64,000 nucleotides of DNA from Dyella telluris (lineage in GTDB: Bacteria; Pseudomonadota; Gammaproteobacteria; Xanthomonadales; Rhodanobacteraceae): positions 1,612,001 through 1,676,000 of the forward strand of contig NZ_CP060412.1 in the NCBI RefSeq assembly GCF_014297575.1. The letters are read 5' to 3'. The notes beneath the pieces were generated by a model, which saw only the letters and a list, made by a program, of their open reading frames with translations, was not told the origin of the DNA and ran no database searches. Of this stretch, positions 20,204 through 28,465 are shown piece by piece (the first letter of the stretch is position 1; the number at the start of each line of letters is the position of its first letter). The position numbers and the translations under genes are program-made.

Positions 20204-20266
20204 TGCGGGGGATGCCCTCCTTCGTGCTTTCGTGCTTTCGCACCTCGTCCTGCGCCCCGCATACCC

Positions 20267-20365
20267 CTCACCGTCATCCCTGCGAAAGCAGGGATCCAGT
20301 GCCTTTTGAGGCGCACGCGAGGGTGAAAGACGCTGGATCCCTGCTTTCGCAGGGATGACGGTGAG
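20267..20365. repeat. Large inverted repeat, two perfect 33-bp CGTCATCCC arms
   Basis: The arm 20267-20299 is an exact reverse complement of 20333-20365. Each arm also contains the small hairpin CCCTGCGAAAGCAGGG with a GAAA loop. The arms belong to the CGTCATCCC repeat family seen again at 43232, 54616 and 55526. It lies between the convergent yip1-like and yceI genes. Confidence 0.9.
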
Positions 20366-20437
20366 GGAAGTTGATGTGGTGAGGGAAAATGATGCGGTGA
20401 GGGAACAACGCCAACAGGCGCCACACCACACGCAAAA

Positions 20438-20468
20438 AAAAAGCCCGCGCCAGAAGCGCGGGCTTTTT
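20438..20468 (-). terminator. Bidirectional intrinsic terminator after yceI
   Basis: The 13-base arms AAAAAGCCCGCGC and GCGCGGGCTTTTT surround CAGAA. T tracts are present in both directions. It sits 19 bases past the yceI stop and can also stop readthrough from the plus strand. Confidence 0.93.
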
Positions 20469-20486
20469 CACACCGGAAGCCGGAGC

Positions 20487-21080
20487 TTACTTGGCGGCGT
20501 CAGCCTTCGGCACCGAGGCCTCCGTGGTGATGTGCACCTTGATCTCGTCGCTGACGTTCGGCACGTACGCGCCCACGCCGAAATCGGAACGCTTCAGCGT
20601 GGCGGTGGCGTCAAAGCCCACCGTCGGCACCTTCATCATCGGATGCTCACCGCTCTTGTTGAGCGTGGCGTCCAGCGTCACCGGCTTGGTCACGCCGTGC
20701 ACGGTCAGATCACCCGTGACCTTGTACTTGTTGCCGCCAGCGGCCTGCACCTTGGTGCTCTTGAAGGTCATGGTCGGGAACTTGTCGGCATCGAAGAAGT
20801 CCGGCTTCTTCAGGTGCTCGTCGAGCTTGGACACGTGCGTGTCCAGGTCGGTCAGCGGCAGCGTCACCTCGACCGACGACTTGGACGGATCCTTGTCGTC
20901 GAACACGATGGTGCCGTCGCCGATGCCGATGTTGGCGGTCGGGTTGGAGAAGCCGAAGTGGTTCCAGCTGAACAGGACCATCGTGTGGCCCGGATCCATC
21001 TTGTAGGTCACCGGGGCGGCCTGGACGGACACGGCGGCGCTGACGAGGCCGGCAAGAAGGACGTAACGAAGTGCACGCAT
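20487..21080 (-). CDS. YceI family periplasmic protein
   Basis: The protein has 197 residues from the ATG at 21080. A signal peptide (MRALRYVLLAGLVSAAVSVQA) precedes a single YceI domain, a lipocalin-like barrel that binds isoprenoid or amphiphilic molecules. Landmarks are DPGHTMVLFSWNHFGFSN, VEVTLPLTDLDTH, FFDADKFPTMTFKS and GDLTVHGVTKPVTLDA. It lies 53 bases after the nitroreductase-like gene on the same strand and ends at a strong terminator. Suggested roles of relatives in isoprenoid handling or acid stress are unproven here. Confidence 0.93.
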   Translation of the reverse strand: MRALRYVLLAGLVSAAVSVQAAPVTYKMDPGHTMVLFSWNHFGFSNPTANIGIGDGTIVFDDKDPSKSSVEVTLPLTDLDTHVSKLDEHLKKPDFFDADKFPTMTFKSTKVQAAGGNKYKVTGDLTVHGVTKPVTLDATLNKSGEHPMMKVPTVGFDATATLKRSDFGVGAYVPNVSDEIKVHITTEASVPKADAAK

Positions 21081-21133
21081 GGGTTGAATCTCCACAGGGT
21101 TCAGGGGGTAACGGACCAATGCCGGGAAACGGC

Positions 21134-21727
21134 TCAGGCGATCCGGCAAGCTTCGTCGAACGACAGGCGCGGGCTGCGCGGGAACAGGTCTCGGCTGGCA
21201 TCGCCATAGCCGAGATTGATCAGGAAATTGGCCTTCACCGCGGTACCGGCGAAGAAGGCGGCATCGACACCGGCGTTGTCGAAGCCGGACATCGGACCGC
21301 AATCGAGGCCCACCGCACGCGCGGCCATCATCAGATAAGCGCCCTGCAACGAGCTGTTGCGGAAGGCGGTGATGTCGATCAGCGACTGGTTGCCAACGAA
21401 CCAGCTGCGCGCATCGGCGTGCGGGAACAGCTGGGGCAGCTTTTCGAAGAATTCGTGGTCGGTACCGACGATGGCGGTGACCGGCGCGGCCAGGGTCTTG
21501 GCACGATTGCCTTCGGAGAGGAACGGCGCAAGCTTTTCCTTGGCCTCCTTCGACTTCACGAAGACCACACGCATGGGCGAGGAATTGGCACTGGTCGGAC
21601 CGAACTTGGCCAGCTCATAGACCTGATGCAGCTGCTCGTCGGTCACTTCTTTCGGCAGCCAGGCGTTGTACGTACGCGCCGTACGGAACAGCTGGTCGAA
21701 GGCGGCCTCGGAAAGCTTCTCGCTCAT
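21134..21727 (-). CDS. Malonic semialdehyde reductase / nitroreductase family (RutE-like)
   Basis: This FMN-dependent oxidoreductase has 197 residues from the ATG at 21727, with AAGGA upstream. It belongs to the RutE/HadB branch of the nitroreductase family, shown by [30 protein letters not shown] and [12 protein letters not shown]. RutE reduces malonic semialdehyde to 3-hydroxypropionate in pyrimidine breakdown. No other rut gene is in the window, so it may serve general detoxification of aldehydes or nitro compounds. It probably forms an operon with yceI. Confidence 0.9.
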   Translation of the reverse strand: MSEKLSEAAFDQLFRTARTYNAWLPKEVTDEQLHQVYELAKFGPTSANSSPMRVVFVKSKEAKEKLAPFLSEGNRAKTLAAPVTAIVGTDHEFFEKLPQLFPHADARSWFVGNQSLIDITAFRNSSLQGAYLMMAARAVGLDCGPMSGFDNAGVDAAFFAGTAVKANFLINLGYGDASRDLFPRSPRLSFDEACRIA

Positions 21728-21861
21728 GGGTATCCTTTGCTCATGGGGCGCCGCTACCGGCGCGATGGCGTGCAGTGTAAGCGGGCGCGCAGGCAAACAG
21801 GACCCAGGCCAATGAAACGAACTGTGGCGCCCAGGGAAACAATGCAGCCGGACAACACCCG

Positions 21862-22839
21862 ATGAAGCCCCACGGCGACTGCTGGGTCATCACCGACGAT
21901 GCGGCCGGCAACCAGCGACAGGCGCTCGCGCTGGCCCACCTGCTGTCGATGCCGGTGCGGCACCTGCAGCTTGCGCCGGCGGCGCCGTGGTCCTGGCTGG
22001 CCCCGCGTCTGACCCTGGGCGCGCGACTGGCGCTGGACGCCACCCAGCGCCGTCAGTTCGCCGCGCCCTGGCCTGCGGTGGCCATCGGTTGCGGCCGCTC
22101 CGCCGCGCTGTATACGCGGATGCTGCGCGCACTGAGCCGCGGTCGCTGCTATACGGTTCAGATCCTCGACCCGCGCGTGAACCCCGAGCACTGGGACACG
22201 GTGATCTCGCCGCAACACGACCAGCTGTCCGGACGCAACGTGATCCGCCCGCTCGGTTCGCTCAATCCGGTCGACGACGACTGGTTGCAGGACGGTCGCG
22301 ACGCGGACCCCGCCTTCGAGACCCTGCCCCGTCCCCGGGTCGGCGTCTTGCTCGGCGGGCCACGCAAGGGCGTGACCTTCGATGAAAGTTATATCGACCA
22401 GCTGATCCACGGCCTGCACGCGCGGCGCCGACTGGATGGCGGCAGCCTGCTCGTGATGGCTTCGCGCCGCACGCCACCAGCCCTGGTGGAACGCATGCGG
22501 CAAGGCCTGGGCGACGTGCCGGGGCTGGTCTGGGCCGGTCACGACGACGGCGGCAATCCCTACCCCGGCGTGCTGGGCTGGGCCGATCGCCTGGTGGTCA
22601 CGCCGGATTCGGTCAACATGCTGTCCGAAGCCTGCGCCGTGGGCTGTCCGGTGCATACCTTCGTGGTCGGCACGCTGCCCGACAAACTCGAACGGTTCCA
22701 CAAGGCCCTGCGCGCCGCCGGCATGCTGTATTCGCTCGACGCGCGGGACACGCCGCCCGTTCCGCCGTTGCGCGAGACCGGAACCATCGCCGCCGTGCTG
22801 CGCGACCTGATCACCTTGCGGCAAGGCTCCAGGAAATAG
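21862..22839 (+). CDS. Mitochondrial fission ELM1-like family protein (DUF1022)
   Basis: The protein has 325 residues. The family is known in plants as ELM1, a mitochondrial fission factor, and in bacteria as an uncharacterised GT-B-like protein. Typical blocks are [37 protein letters not shown], FDx[15 protein letters not shown] and [13 protein letters not shown]. The fold resembles glycosyltransferases, and bacterial members often lie near LPS genes, as here at a distance of a few kilobases. No signal peptide is visible. It is convergent with glnE, with six bases between stop codons. Confidence 0.85.
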   Translation: MKPHGDCWVITDDAAGNQRQALALAHLLSMPVRHLQLAPAAPWSWLAPRLTLGARLALDATQRRQFAAPWPAVAIGCGRSAALYTRMLRALSRGRCYTVQILDPRVNPEHWDTVISPQHDQLSGRNVIRPLGSLNPVDDDWLQDGRDADPAFETLPRPRVGVLLGGPRKGVTFDESYIDQLIHGLHARRRLDGGSLLVMASRRTPPALVERMRQGLGDVPGLVWAGHDDGGNPYPGVLGWADRLVVTPDSVNMLSEACAVGCPVHTFVVGTLPDKLERFHKALRAAGMLYSLDARDTPPVPPLRETGTIAAVLRDLITLRQGSRK

Positions 22840-22845
22840 ACCGGC

Positions 22846-25698
22846 TCAGAACAGGAAGCCCAGCTCCGCCGTCACTTCCTTCACGTTGCCGCTGAGCCGT
22901 TCCAGCGCTTCGTCACGCGGGGCGATGCGCGAGCGCAGGTCGAGCGTGCAGGCCAGCGCACGATGCAGCAGTTCGGCATGGGCTTCGGCGAACACGCCGG
23001 CCTGTCGCCCGTCGAGCAGGCCGGCATTGCGGCAGGCCTCGATCAGGCCGGCATTGGCGGTGATGTTGAGCAGCGCCGGACGTTCCGCCGCATGCGCCAG
23101 CACCAGTCCTTGCAGTGCGAATTCGATATCCAGCAGCCCACCATGGCCCTGCTTCAGGTCGAACAACTGCGCGTCCGAGCGATCGCGCTCGGCGCGCCAG
23201 CGTTGACGCATGCTGCTCACCTCGTGCAGTACCGCCGTGCGTTCGCGCGGCACCGCCAGCACGTCGCGACGCACCGCGGACAGCGCCGCGTTCAGCGCCG
23301 CGTCGCCGGCGATGGGGCGGGCGCGCAGCAAGGCCTGGTGTTCCCACGTCCATGCGCGGCTCTTCTGGTACGCCTCGAATGCATCCAGGCTGCCCACCAG
23401 CAGGCCTTTCGAACCGTCCGGGCGCAGGCGGGTATCCACTTCGTAGAGGCGACCGGCGCGCGTCAACACGGTCAGCCAGTTCATCACGCGCTGCGCCAGT
23501 CGCTGGTACCAGCGCGAGCCTTCCATGGGGCGCGCGCCATCGCTCATGGCCTGCGCACGCTTGCCGTCGTAGACGAACACCAGGTCGAGGTCGGACGCGA
23601 AACCCAGCTCTTCTCCGCCCAGGCTGCCATATCCCAGCACGGCGAAGCCGGTGCCGTCGCCAGGCAGGCGCCCGTGTTGCGCTGCAAGTTCGCGCTCGGC
23701 AAGCGCGGTGACCGCCAGGACGATGGATTCGGCCAGCACCGCAAGGCGACGCGCCGTCGCCACGGCATCGGCGCGGCCGTCATTGAAGGCAAGGCCAAGG
23801 CGGAACGCCACGCTCGCCTTGAACTCATTGAGGCGCTCCAGCTCCGCTTCGGCCTCGCGCTCGTCCAGGGTCGCCAGTACGCGGGTGATTTCCGCGCTGA
23901 TGTCCGCGCGTTTGAGCGGCAGCTGATCAATCCGCGGGTCGAGCACGTCGTCGAGCAACAGCGGTTGCGCGATGACGCGCTCGGCAAGGAAGGCACTCTC
24001 CGCGAACAGCTTGGCCAGGCGATGGCGTGCGGCCGGTTGCTCTTCCAGCAGTGCCAGATAGGACGAACGCCGCGCCACCGCCTGCACCAGCCGGCACAGG
24101 CGTAGCAGGCAGGACACCGGCGCGATGCTCTGGCGCGCCACGGCAAGCAGCTGCGGCATCAGGCGATCGAGCTGCTCGCGCGAACGCTGCGACATGGCGC
24201 GCACGGAGGCCGCCTGCGACAGCTTCACCAGCGCTTCGGCCACTTCCGCGCCCGGCGTGAAGCCCGACGCTTCCATCACGCCTGCATTGAGCGTCTCGGT
24301 GCAGGCCTGTTGCCACAAGGCAACGTCCGCCACCGGAGCCGCGGCGGCACGGCCACCCTGCGGCATCAGTACTTCGGCGAATTCTTCGCTGACCTTGGCA
24401 CGGTGACCGGCCAGTTGTTCTTCCAGTTCTTCCCACGAGCCATGGCCGAGCCCCAGGGCTATGCGTTCACGGCTGAGTGCATCGTCCGGAATGTCGTGCG
24501 TCTGCGCATCGCGCAACATCTGCACGCGGTTCTCCACGCGACGCAGGAACACATAGGCTTCGCGCAGTTCGCGCGCTCGCGCCGCACTGATGTGCCCGCG
24601 CGCCTCGCAGGCGGTCAGCGCCGGCAACAGGCCGCGCACGCGCAGGCTGGGCTCGCGGCCACCGCGGATCAGCTGCATCAGCTGCACCACGAACTCGATC
24701 TCGCGGATGCCGCCGGGACCGAGCTTCAGGTTGTCGGCCAGGTCCTTGCGCGCCACTTCGGCATCGATCAGCGCCTTCATCTCGCGCAACCCGGCGAAGG
24801 CCGTGTAGTCGAGATACTTGCGATAGACGAAGGGGCGCAGCAGATCCTGCAGTTGCTTGCCGGCGTTGCGGTCGCCCGCCACCGGACGCGCCTTGATCCA
24901 CGCGTAGCGCTCCCAGTCGCGCCCTTCGCTCTGGTAGTACTGCTCCATGGCGGAGAACGGCAAGGCCAGGCGCCCGGCGTTGCCGAACGGTCGCAGGCGC
25001 AGGTCCACGCGTGCACAGATGCCGTCCACCGTGGGCTCATGCAGCAGGCGCACCAGCTGTCGGGTCAGGCGCACGAAATATTCGCTGTTGTCGAGCGAAC
25101 GCGCGCCATCGCTTTGCCCACCATGCGGGTAGGCCAGCACCAGGTCGATATCGGAGGAGAAGTTGAGCTCGCTGCCGCCCAGCTTGCCGAAGCCCACCAC
25201 CACCATGCGCTGCAATTCACCTTCGTGGCCGCGGCTGTGGCCGTAGCGGGCCGCCAGCGCATGCTCGGACCAGCGCAGCGACTGTTCAAGCAGCACTTCG
25301 TAAAGCACGCTGGTGGCTGACAGCGTCTCGGGCAGCTCGTCCAGGCCGTTTACATCACGGAACACCAGCCGCAACGCTTCCGCGTGGCGGAAACGGCGCA
25401 ACTGCGTCATGCACTCCGCTTCGTCATTCGACAGCTTCAGCGTTTCGGCACGCATGCTGGCATCGCTGCCCGAACGCAGGCGTTCCAGCCCCTGCGGCGC
25501 CAGCAGTTGCGGCTGGCGGAACCAGGTATCGAACGCGAAATCGCTGGCGAGCAGGGTGCGCCGGATGCGCTCGGCCACACCGGCGTCGTCGTGCAGCGGC
25601 ACGCCCATCTGGCGGCAGCGCGCGATCAGCTCGCGGTAGCGATCGTCGATCAGCGCACGCAGCGCCTGGGATTCCGTCGGCTTGTTGATGACAGTCAT
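22846..25698 (-). CDS. glnE: Bifunctional glutamine synthetase adenylyltransferase/deadenylylase
   Basis: GlnE attaches AMP to, and removes it from, glutamine synthetase in response to PII and glutamine, setting nitrogen assimilation. The ATG at 25698 gives 950 residues, the normal length. Two nucleotidyltransferase domains are complete: the adenylyl-removing domain with GSELNFSSDIDLVLAY, and the adenylyltransferase domain with GSLGGEELGFASDLDLVFVYD. Each is followed by its helical GlnD-PII-uridylylase-type region. Frames on the opposite strand are shadows. The gene is monocistronic here. Confidence 0.97.
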   Translation of the reverse strand: MTVINKPTESQALRALIDDRYRELIARCRQMGVPLHDDAGVAERIRRTLLASDFAFDTWFRQPQLLAPQGLERLRSGSDASMRAETLKLSNDEAECMTQLRRFRHAEALRLVFRDVNGLDELPETLSATSVLYEVLLEQSLRWSEHALAARYGHSRGHEGELQRMVVVGFGKLGGSELNFSSDIDLVLAYPHGGQSDGARSLDNSEYFVRLTRQLVRLLHEPTVDGICARVDLRLRPFGNAGRLALPFSAMEQYYQSEGRDWERYAWIKARPVAGDRNAGKQLQDLLRPFVYRKYLDYTAFAGLREMKALIDAEVARKDLADNLKLGPGGIREIEFVVQLMQLIRGGREPSLRVRGLLPALTACEARGHISAARARELREAYVFLRRVENRVQMLRDAQTHDIPDDALSRERIALGLGHGSWEELEEQLAGHRAKVSEEFAEVLMPQGGRAAAAPVADVALWQQACTETLNAGVMEASGFTPGAEVAEALVKLSQAASVRAMSQRSREQLDRLMPQLLAVARQSIAPVSCLLRLCRLVQAVARRSSYLALLEEQPAARHRLAKLFAESAFLAERVIAQPLLLDDVLDPRIDQLPLKRADISAEITRVLATLDEREAEAELERLNEFKASVAFRLGLAFNDGRADAVATARRLAVLAESIVLAVTALAERELAAQHGRLPGDGTGFAVLGYGSLGGEELGFASDLDLVFVYDGKRAQAMSDGARPMEGSRWYQRLAQRVMNWLTVLTRAGRLYEVDTRLRPDGSKGLLVGSLDAFEAYQKSRAWTWEHQALLRARPIAGDAALNAALSAVRRDVLAVPRERTAVLHEVSSMRQRWRAERDRSDAQLFDLKQGHGGLLDIEFALQGLVLAHAAERPALLNITANAGLIEACRNAGLLDGRQAGVFAEAHAELLHRALACTLDLRSRIAPRDEALERLSGNVKEVTAELGFLF

Positions 25699-25944
25699 CC
25701 AACCATTCTGCCGCAGTGGGGGGCACCTTGCTGCACCCGCACATGTTTTCGTCCCTGCCGCGAGTGTGACCGGCACATGACCGGCGGCGGCCCCAGAGGC
25801 CGGGCGGCGTGCACGACGGCGCGACGTGACGCGTTGCCCAGACCATGCCATCCCGCCGTGCGCAAGCACGACGCCCAACAAATGGTTCAGATCCGGATCG
25901 TTACAGTCCCGTGTCCGAGCCATGACAGCCATCCACAGGGTGCC

Positions 25945-27846
25945 ATGACCATGTCAGCGACTCCACCCGCGCCGCCGGCGCGTTCCCGGTTCGCCCGCCT
26001 CGCGCTGATCGTCGCGCTGGGGCTCGTATTCACGCTGCTGACCGGCCTGGTCGACGGCGGCGTTGGCGTGAGCCCGACGCAGGCGCTGAGCCAGCCGGTG
26101 TTCCTGATCGCCAATGCGCTTCCCGGCCTGCTGCTCGCCGCGCTGCTGCTGGTGCTCAGCCGACGGCCGTTTCTTTCGTTCGGCCTCGCCTTCTTGCTGC
26201 AGACGCTGGTGTACGCCATCAATGCGCTGAAGATGAGCCATCTCAACTCGCCGCTGATGCCGGCGGATTTCCGCATGCTGGGCCAGCTGCGGCGCGGCGG
26301 CCTGAAGCTGCTGGGCAGCTATCTGCCCGCCAGTCCATGGCCGTATCTGGCGCTGGCAACTGCCCTCGCCATCATCGTGGTGACCTGGCGCATGGAGCAG
26401 CCGATGTTCGCGCGGCGCACGCGCGGCAAGCGGCTTGCCTCCGGCCTGACCCTGCTGGCCCTGATCGGCACGCTGTTCGCCGGCATGCCCGGGTGGATGA
26501 AGATCTACGGCGGCCACCACCTGTGGCTGGAACCGTGGTCCGCCACGGCAACGGCCGAGCACTCCGGCCTGGTCAGCTCGCTGATGATGTTCCACCTGCA
26601 CCAGGGGCATGCGCGCAAGAAGCCCGATACCGCCGCCGCGGCCCAGTTGATCGACCGTTCCGGCACCGCGCTGCGCGAACGCCTGCAGGGTCCGTCGCGC
26701 CAGGCGGGCGAAGAACCCGATATCGTGGTGGTGCAGAGTGAGTCCTTCTTCGATCCGTCGATCATGAAGGGCTACGAGCAAGCCGACCTCACGCCGAACC
26801 TGCGCCGGCTCGCGGCACAGGGTGAAAGCGGCCCGCTGCACGTGCCCACCTACGGCGGCGGCACCATCCGCACCGAGTTCGAGGTGCTTACCGGCCTGTC
26901 ACTGCGCTATTTCGACGATCTGCAGTTCCCGTACCTGCAGATGAACCACAAAGTGGTGCCCAGCATGGTGCGCGTGCTGCGCTCGCATGGCTACGAAACC
27001 ATTGCGCTGCACGGCAACGATCCGGGCTTCTGGAACCGCAACACGGCCTTCCGCGCGATCGGCTTCGACCGCTTCGTCTCGCGCGCGTCGTTCCCGGCGA
27101 ACGCGGCCATGGACGGTCAGTACATGACCGACAGCGCGATGACCGACGAGATCATGGCGCAGCTGAAGAACGCCGGCCCGCCGCAGTTCCTGTTCGCCAT
27201 CAGCATCGAGGCGCATGGCCCCTACGACGTGCCGCCGGCCAACGCGGCGGAGCGTGACGCCATTCCCGTGCCGGAGGGCGTAACAGGCGAGAACAAGCGG
27301 GAGCTGCAAAACTACCTGTATCACATGCGCCATGCCGACCAGGAACTGGGCCGCCTGGCGGAGCTGCTGTCGCATCGCGAACGGCCTACGCTGCTGCTGT
27401 TCTATGGCGACCACCTTCCGGCGCTGACCGACGTCTACCGCACCACCGGCTTCGTGGACGGCAAGGACATGCTCAGCCAGGCCGGCACCTGGTTGCTGGT
27501 GAACCCGCGCAACCCCATGTCGCCTCACCGGGAGCCCTTGGCCTCGTGGATGCTCCCCGGCCGCCTGCTGGATCAGGCAGGGGTGCACGACGACGCCTAT
27601 TTCGCACTCACCCAGGTGATCGCGCCGCAGCTGGCCGCACTGACCTGCGCCCCGGGCGCGCCGCCGGAAGCCGAGGACCACTCCGAGCAGCAGGAAGATG
27701 ACGACATGGCCAACGTCGCCCTGCTGCGCATGAAGGGCAAACTCGACCCCCTGCTGCCCAAGGCCACCATGCAGACGGCGGGCATGGTGGAGGACGTTCC
27801 GCTCGTGCCGACTGGCAACGTCGAATCAGCCGGCGCCCATCAATAA
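25945..27846 (+). CDS. LTA synthase family (sulfatase/phosphoglycerol transferase) membrane protein
   Basis: From the ATG at 25945 the protein has 633 residues. Five N-terminal hydrophobic helices (about 15-35, 50-72, 75-97, 130-148, 160-180) are followed by a periplasmic alkaline-phosphatase-superfamily domain. It begins DIVVVQSESFFDPS (metal Glu), has the nucleophile threonine in YGGGTIRTEFE and a second metal site FYGDHLPA. This layout matches LtaS of Gram-positives and OpgB-like phosphoglycerol or phosphoethanolamine transferases of Gram-negatives. The likely job is modifying a periplasmic glycan or LPS; the substrate is unknown. The C-terminal 60 residues are acidic and less conserved. 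Confidence 0.88.
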   Translation: MTMSATPPAPPARSRFARLALIVALGLVFTLLTGLVDGGVGVSPTQALSQPVFLIANALPGLLLAALLLVLSRRPFLSFGLAFLLQTLVYAINALKMSHLNSPLMPADFRMLGQLRRGGLKLLGSYLPASPWPYLALATALAIIVVTWRMEQPMFARRTRGKRLASGLTLLALIGTLFAGMPGWMKIYGGHHLWLEPWSATATAEHSGLVSSLMMFHLHQGHARKKPDTAAAAQLIDRSGTALRERLQGPSRQAGEEPDIVVVQSESFFDPSIMKGYEQADLTPNLRRLAAQGESGPLHVPTYGGGTIRTEFEVLTGLSLRYFDDLQFPYLQMNHKVVPSMVRVLRSHGYETIALHGNDPGFWNRNTAFRAIGFDRFVSRASFPANAAMDGQYMTDSAMTDEIMAQLKNAGPPQFLFAISIEAHGPYDVPPANAAERDAIPVPEGVTGENKRELQNYLYHMRHADQELGRLAELLSHRERPTLLLFYGDHLPALTDVYRTTGFVDGKDMLSQAGTWLLVNPRNPMSPHREPLASWMLPGRLLDQAGVHDDAYFALTQVIAPQLAALTCAPGAPPEAEDHSEQQEDDDMANVALLRMKGKLDPLLPKATMQTAGMVEDVPLVPTGNVESAGAHQ

Positions 27847-28089
27847 CGCCTTTCTAACGGACGCTTGCAAATGGACGTCCAAACGAAATGAGCACGGCGG
27901 CCGTTTGCGGGGTTTTTCAAGCGGGTCGAAAGCGTTTTCGTGCGCGGCTCATAACGTGGATTCATCGATCTGTCTGGCCGCTAAAGGGAGCCGGTTTCGT
28001 TCAGGTTCGGTAGAGCGATCCGCGTCTAGCTTCTGCCCCAGCCACGAAGCAACGCCTTCGCTGGCATTCCCACATCGGAGGTTCACCCC

Positions 28090-28404
28090 ATGCGTAAGAC
28101 CATGCTTGCCGCCCTCTTCGTCACCGCCGCTTCCGTTCTGACCGTTCCGGCGTTTGCGCAGGACACCGCGCCGGCCGCGAAGACCGAAGCAAGCGCAACC
28201 ACCGCGGCAGCGACGGCGAAGGACACCGCCAAGTCGGCCACGGAAACGGCGAAGTCCGGCACTGAAACCGCGTCCACCAAGGCCAGCGAAACCGGCCACA
28301 AGGCAAAGCACACCAGCCACAAGGCCAAAGCTGCCGCCACCGACGCGACCAAGACCGATGCCACCAAGGCAGAAGGTGGCGCGCCGGCCACGCCCAAGCA
28401 GTAA
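28090..28404 (+). CDS. Secreted Ala/Lys/Thr-rich low-complexity protein
   Basis: The protein has 104 residues, with GGAGG eight bases before the ATG. A signal peptide ends at AFA-QD. The mature part is almost only Ala, Thr, Lys, Ser and Glu in imperfect repeats such as TAKSATETAKSGTETA, then a His/Lys-rich stretch (GHKAKHTSHKAKA). This composition recalls histone-H1-like or LEA-like disordered proteins. I know of no defined function. It has its own upstream region of 240 bases and a strong terminator, so it is a free-standing and probably well expressed unit. Confidence 0.8.
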   Translation: MRKTMLAALFVTAASVLTVPAFAQDTAPAAKTEASATTAAATAKDTAKSATETAKSGTETASTKASETGHKAKHTSHKAKAAATDATKTDATKAEGGAPATPKQ

Positions 28405-28424
28405 CACGCACGCTGTGAACCCAG

Positions 28425-28453
28425 AACCCCGGGAGGAAACTCCCGGGGTTTTT
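28425..28453 (+). terminator. Intrinsic terminator after the Ala-rich gene
   Basis: Ten-base arms AACCCCGGGA (28425-28434) and TCCCGGGGTT (28441-28450) with loop GGAAAC are followed by more T. It may also end the convergent TonB receptor transcript. Confidence 0.92.
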
Positions 28454-28465
28454 CGTGGGCGCCAC

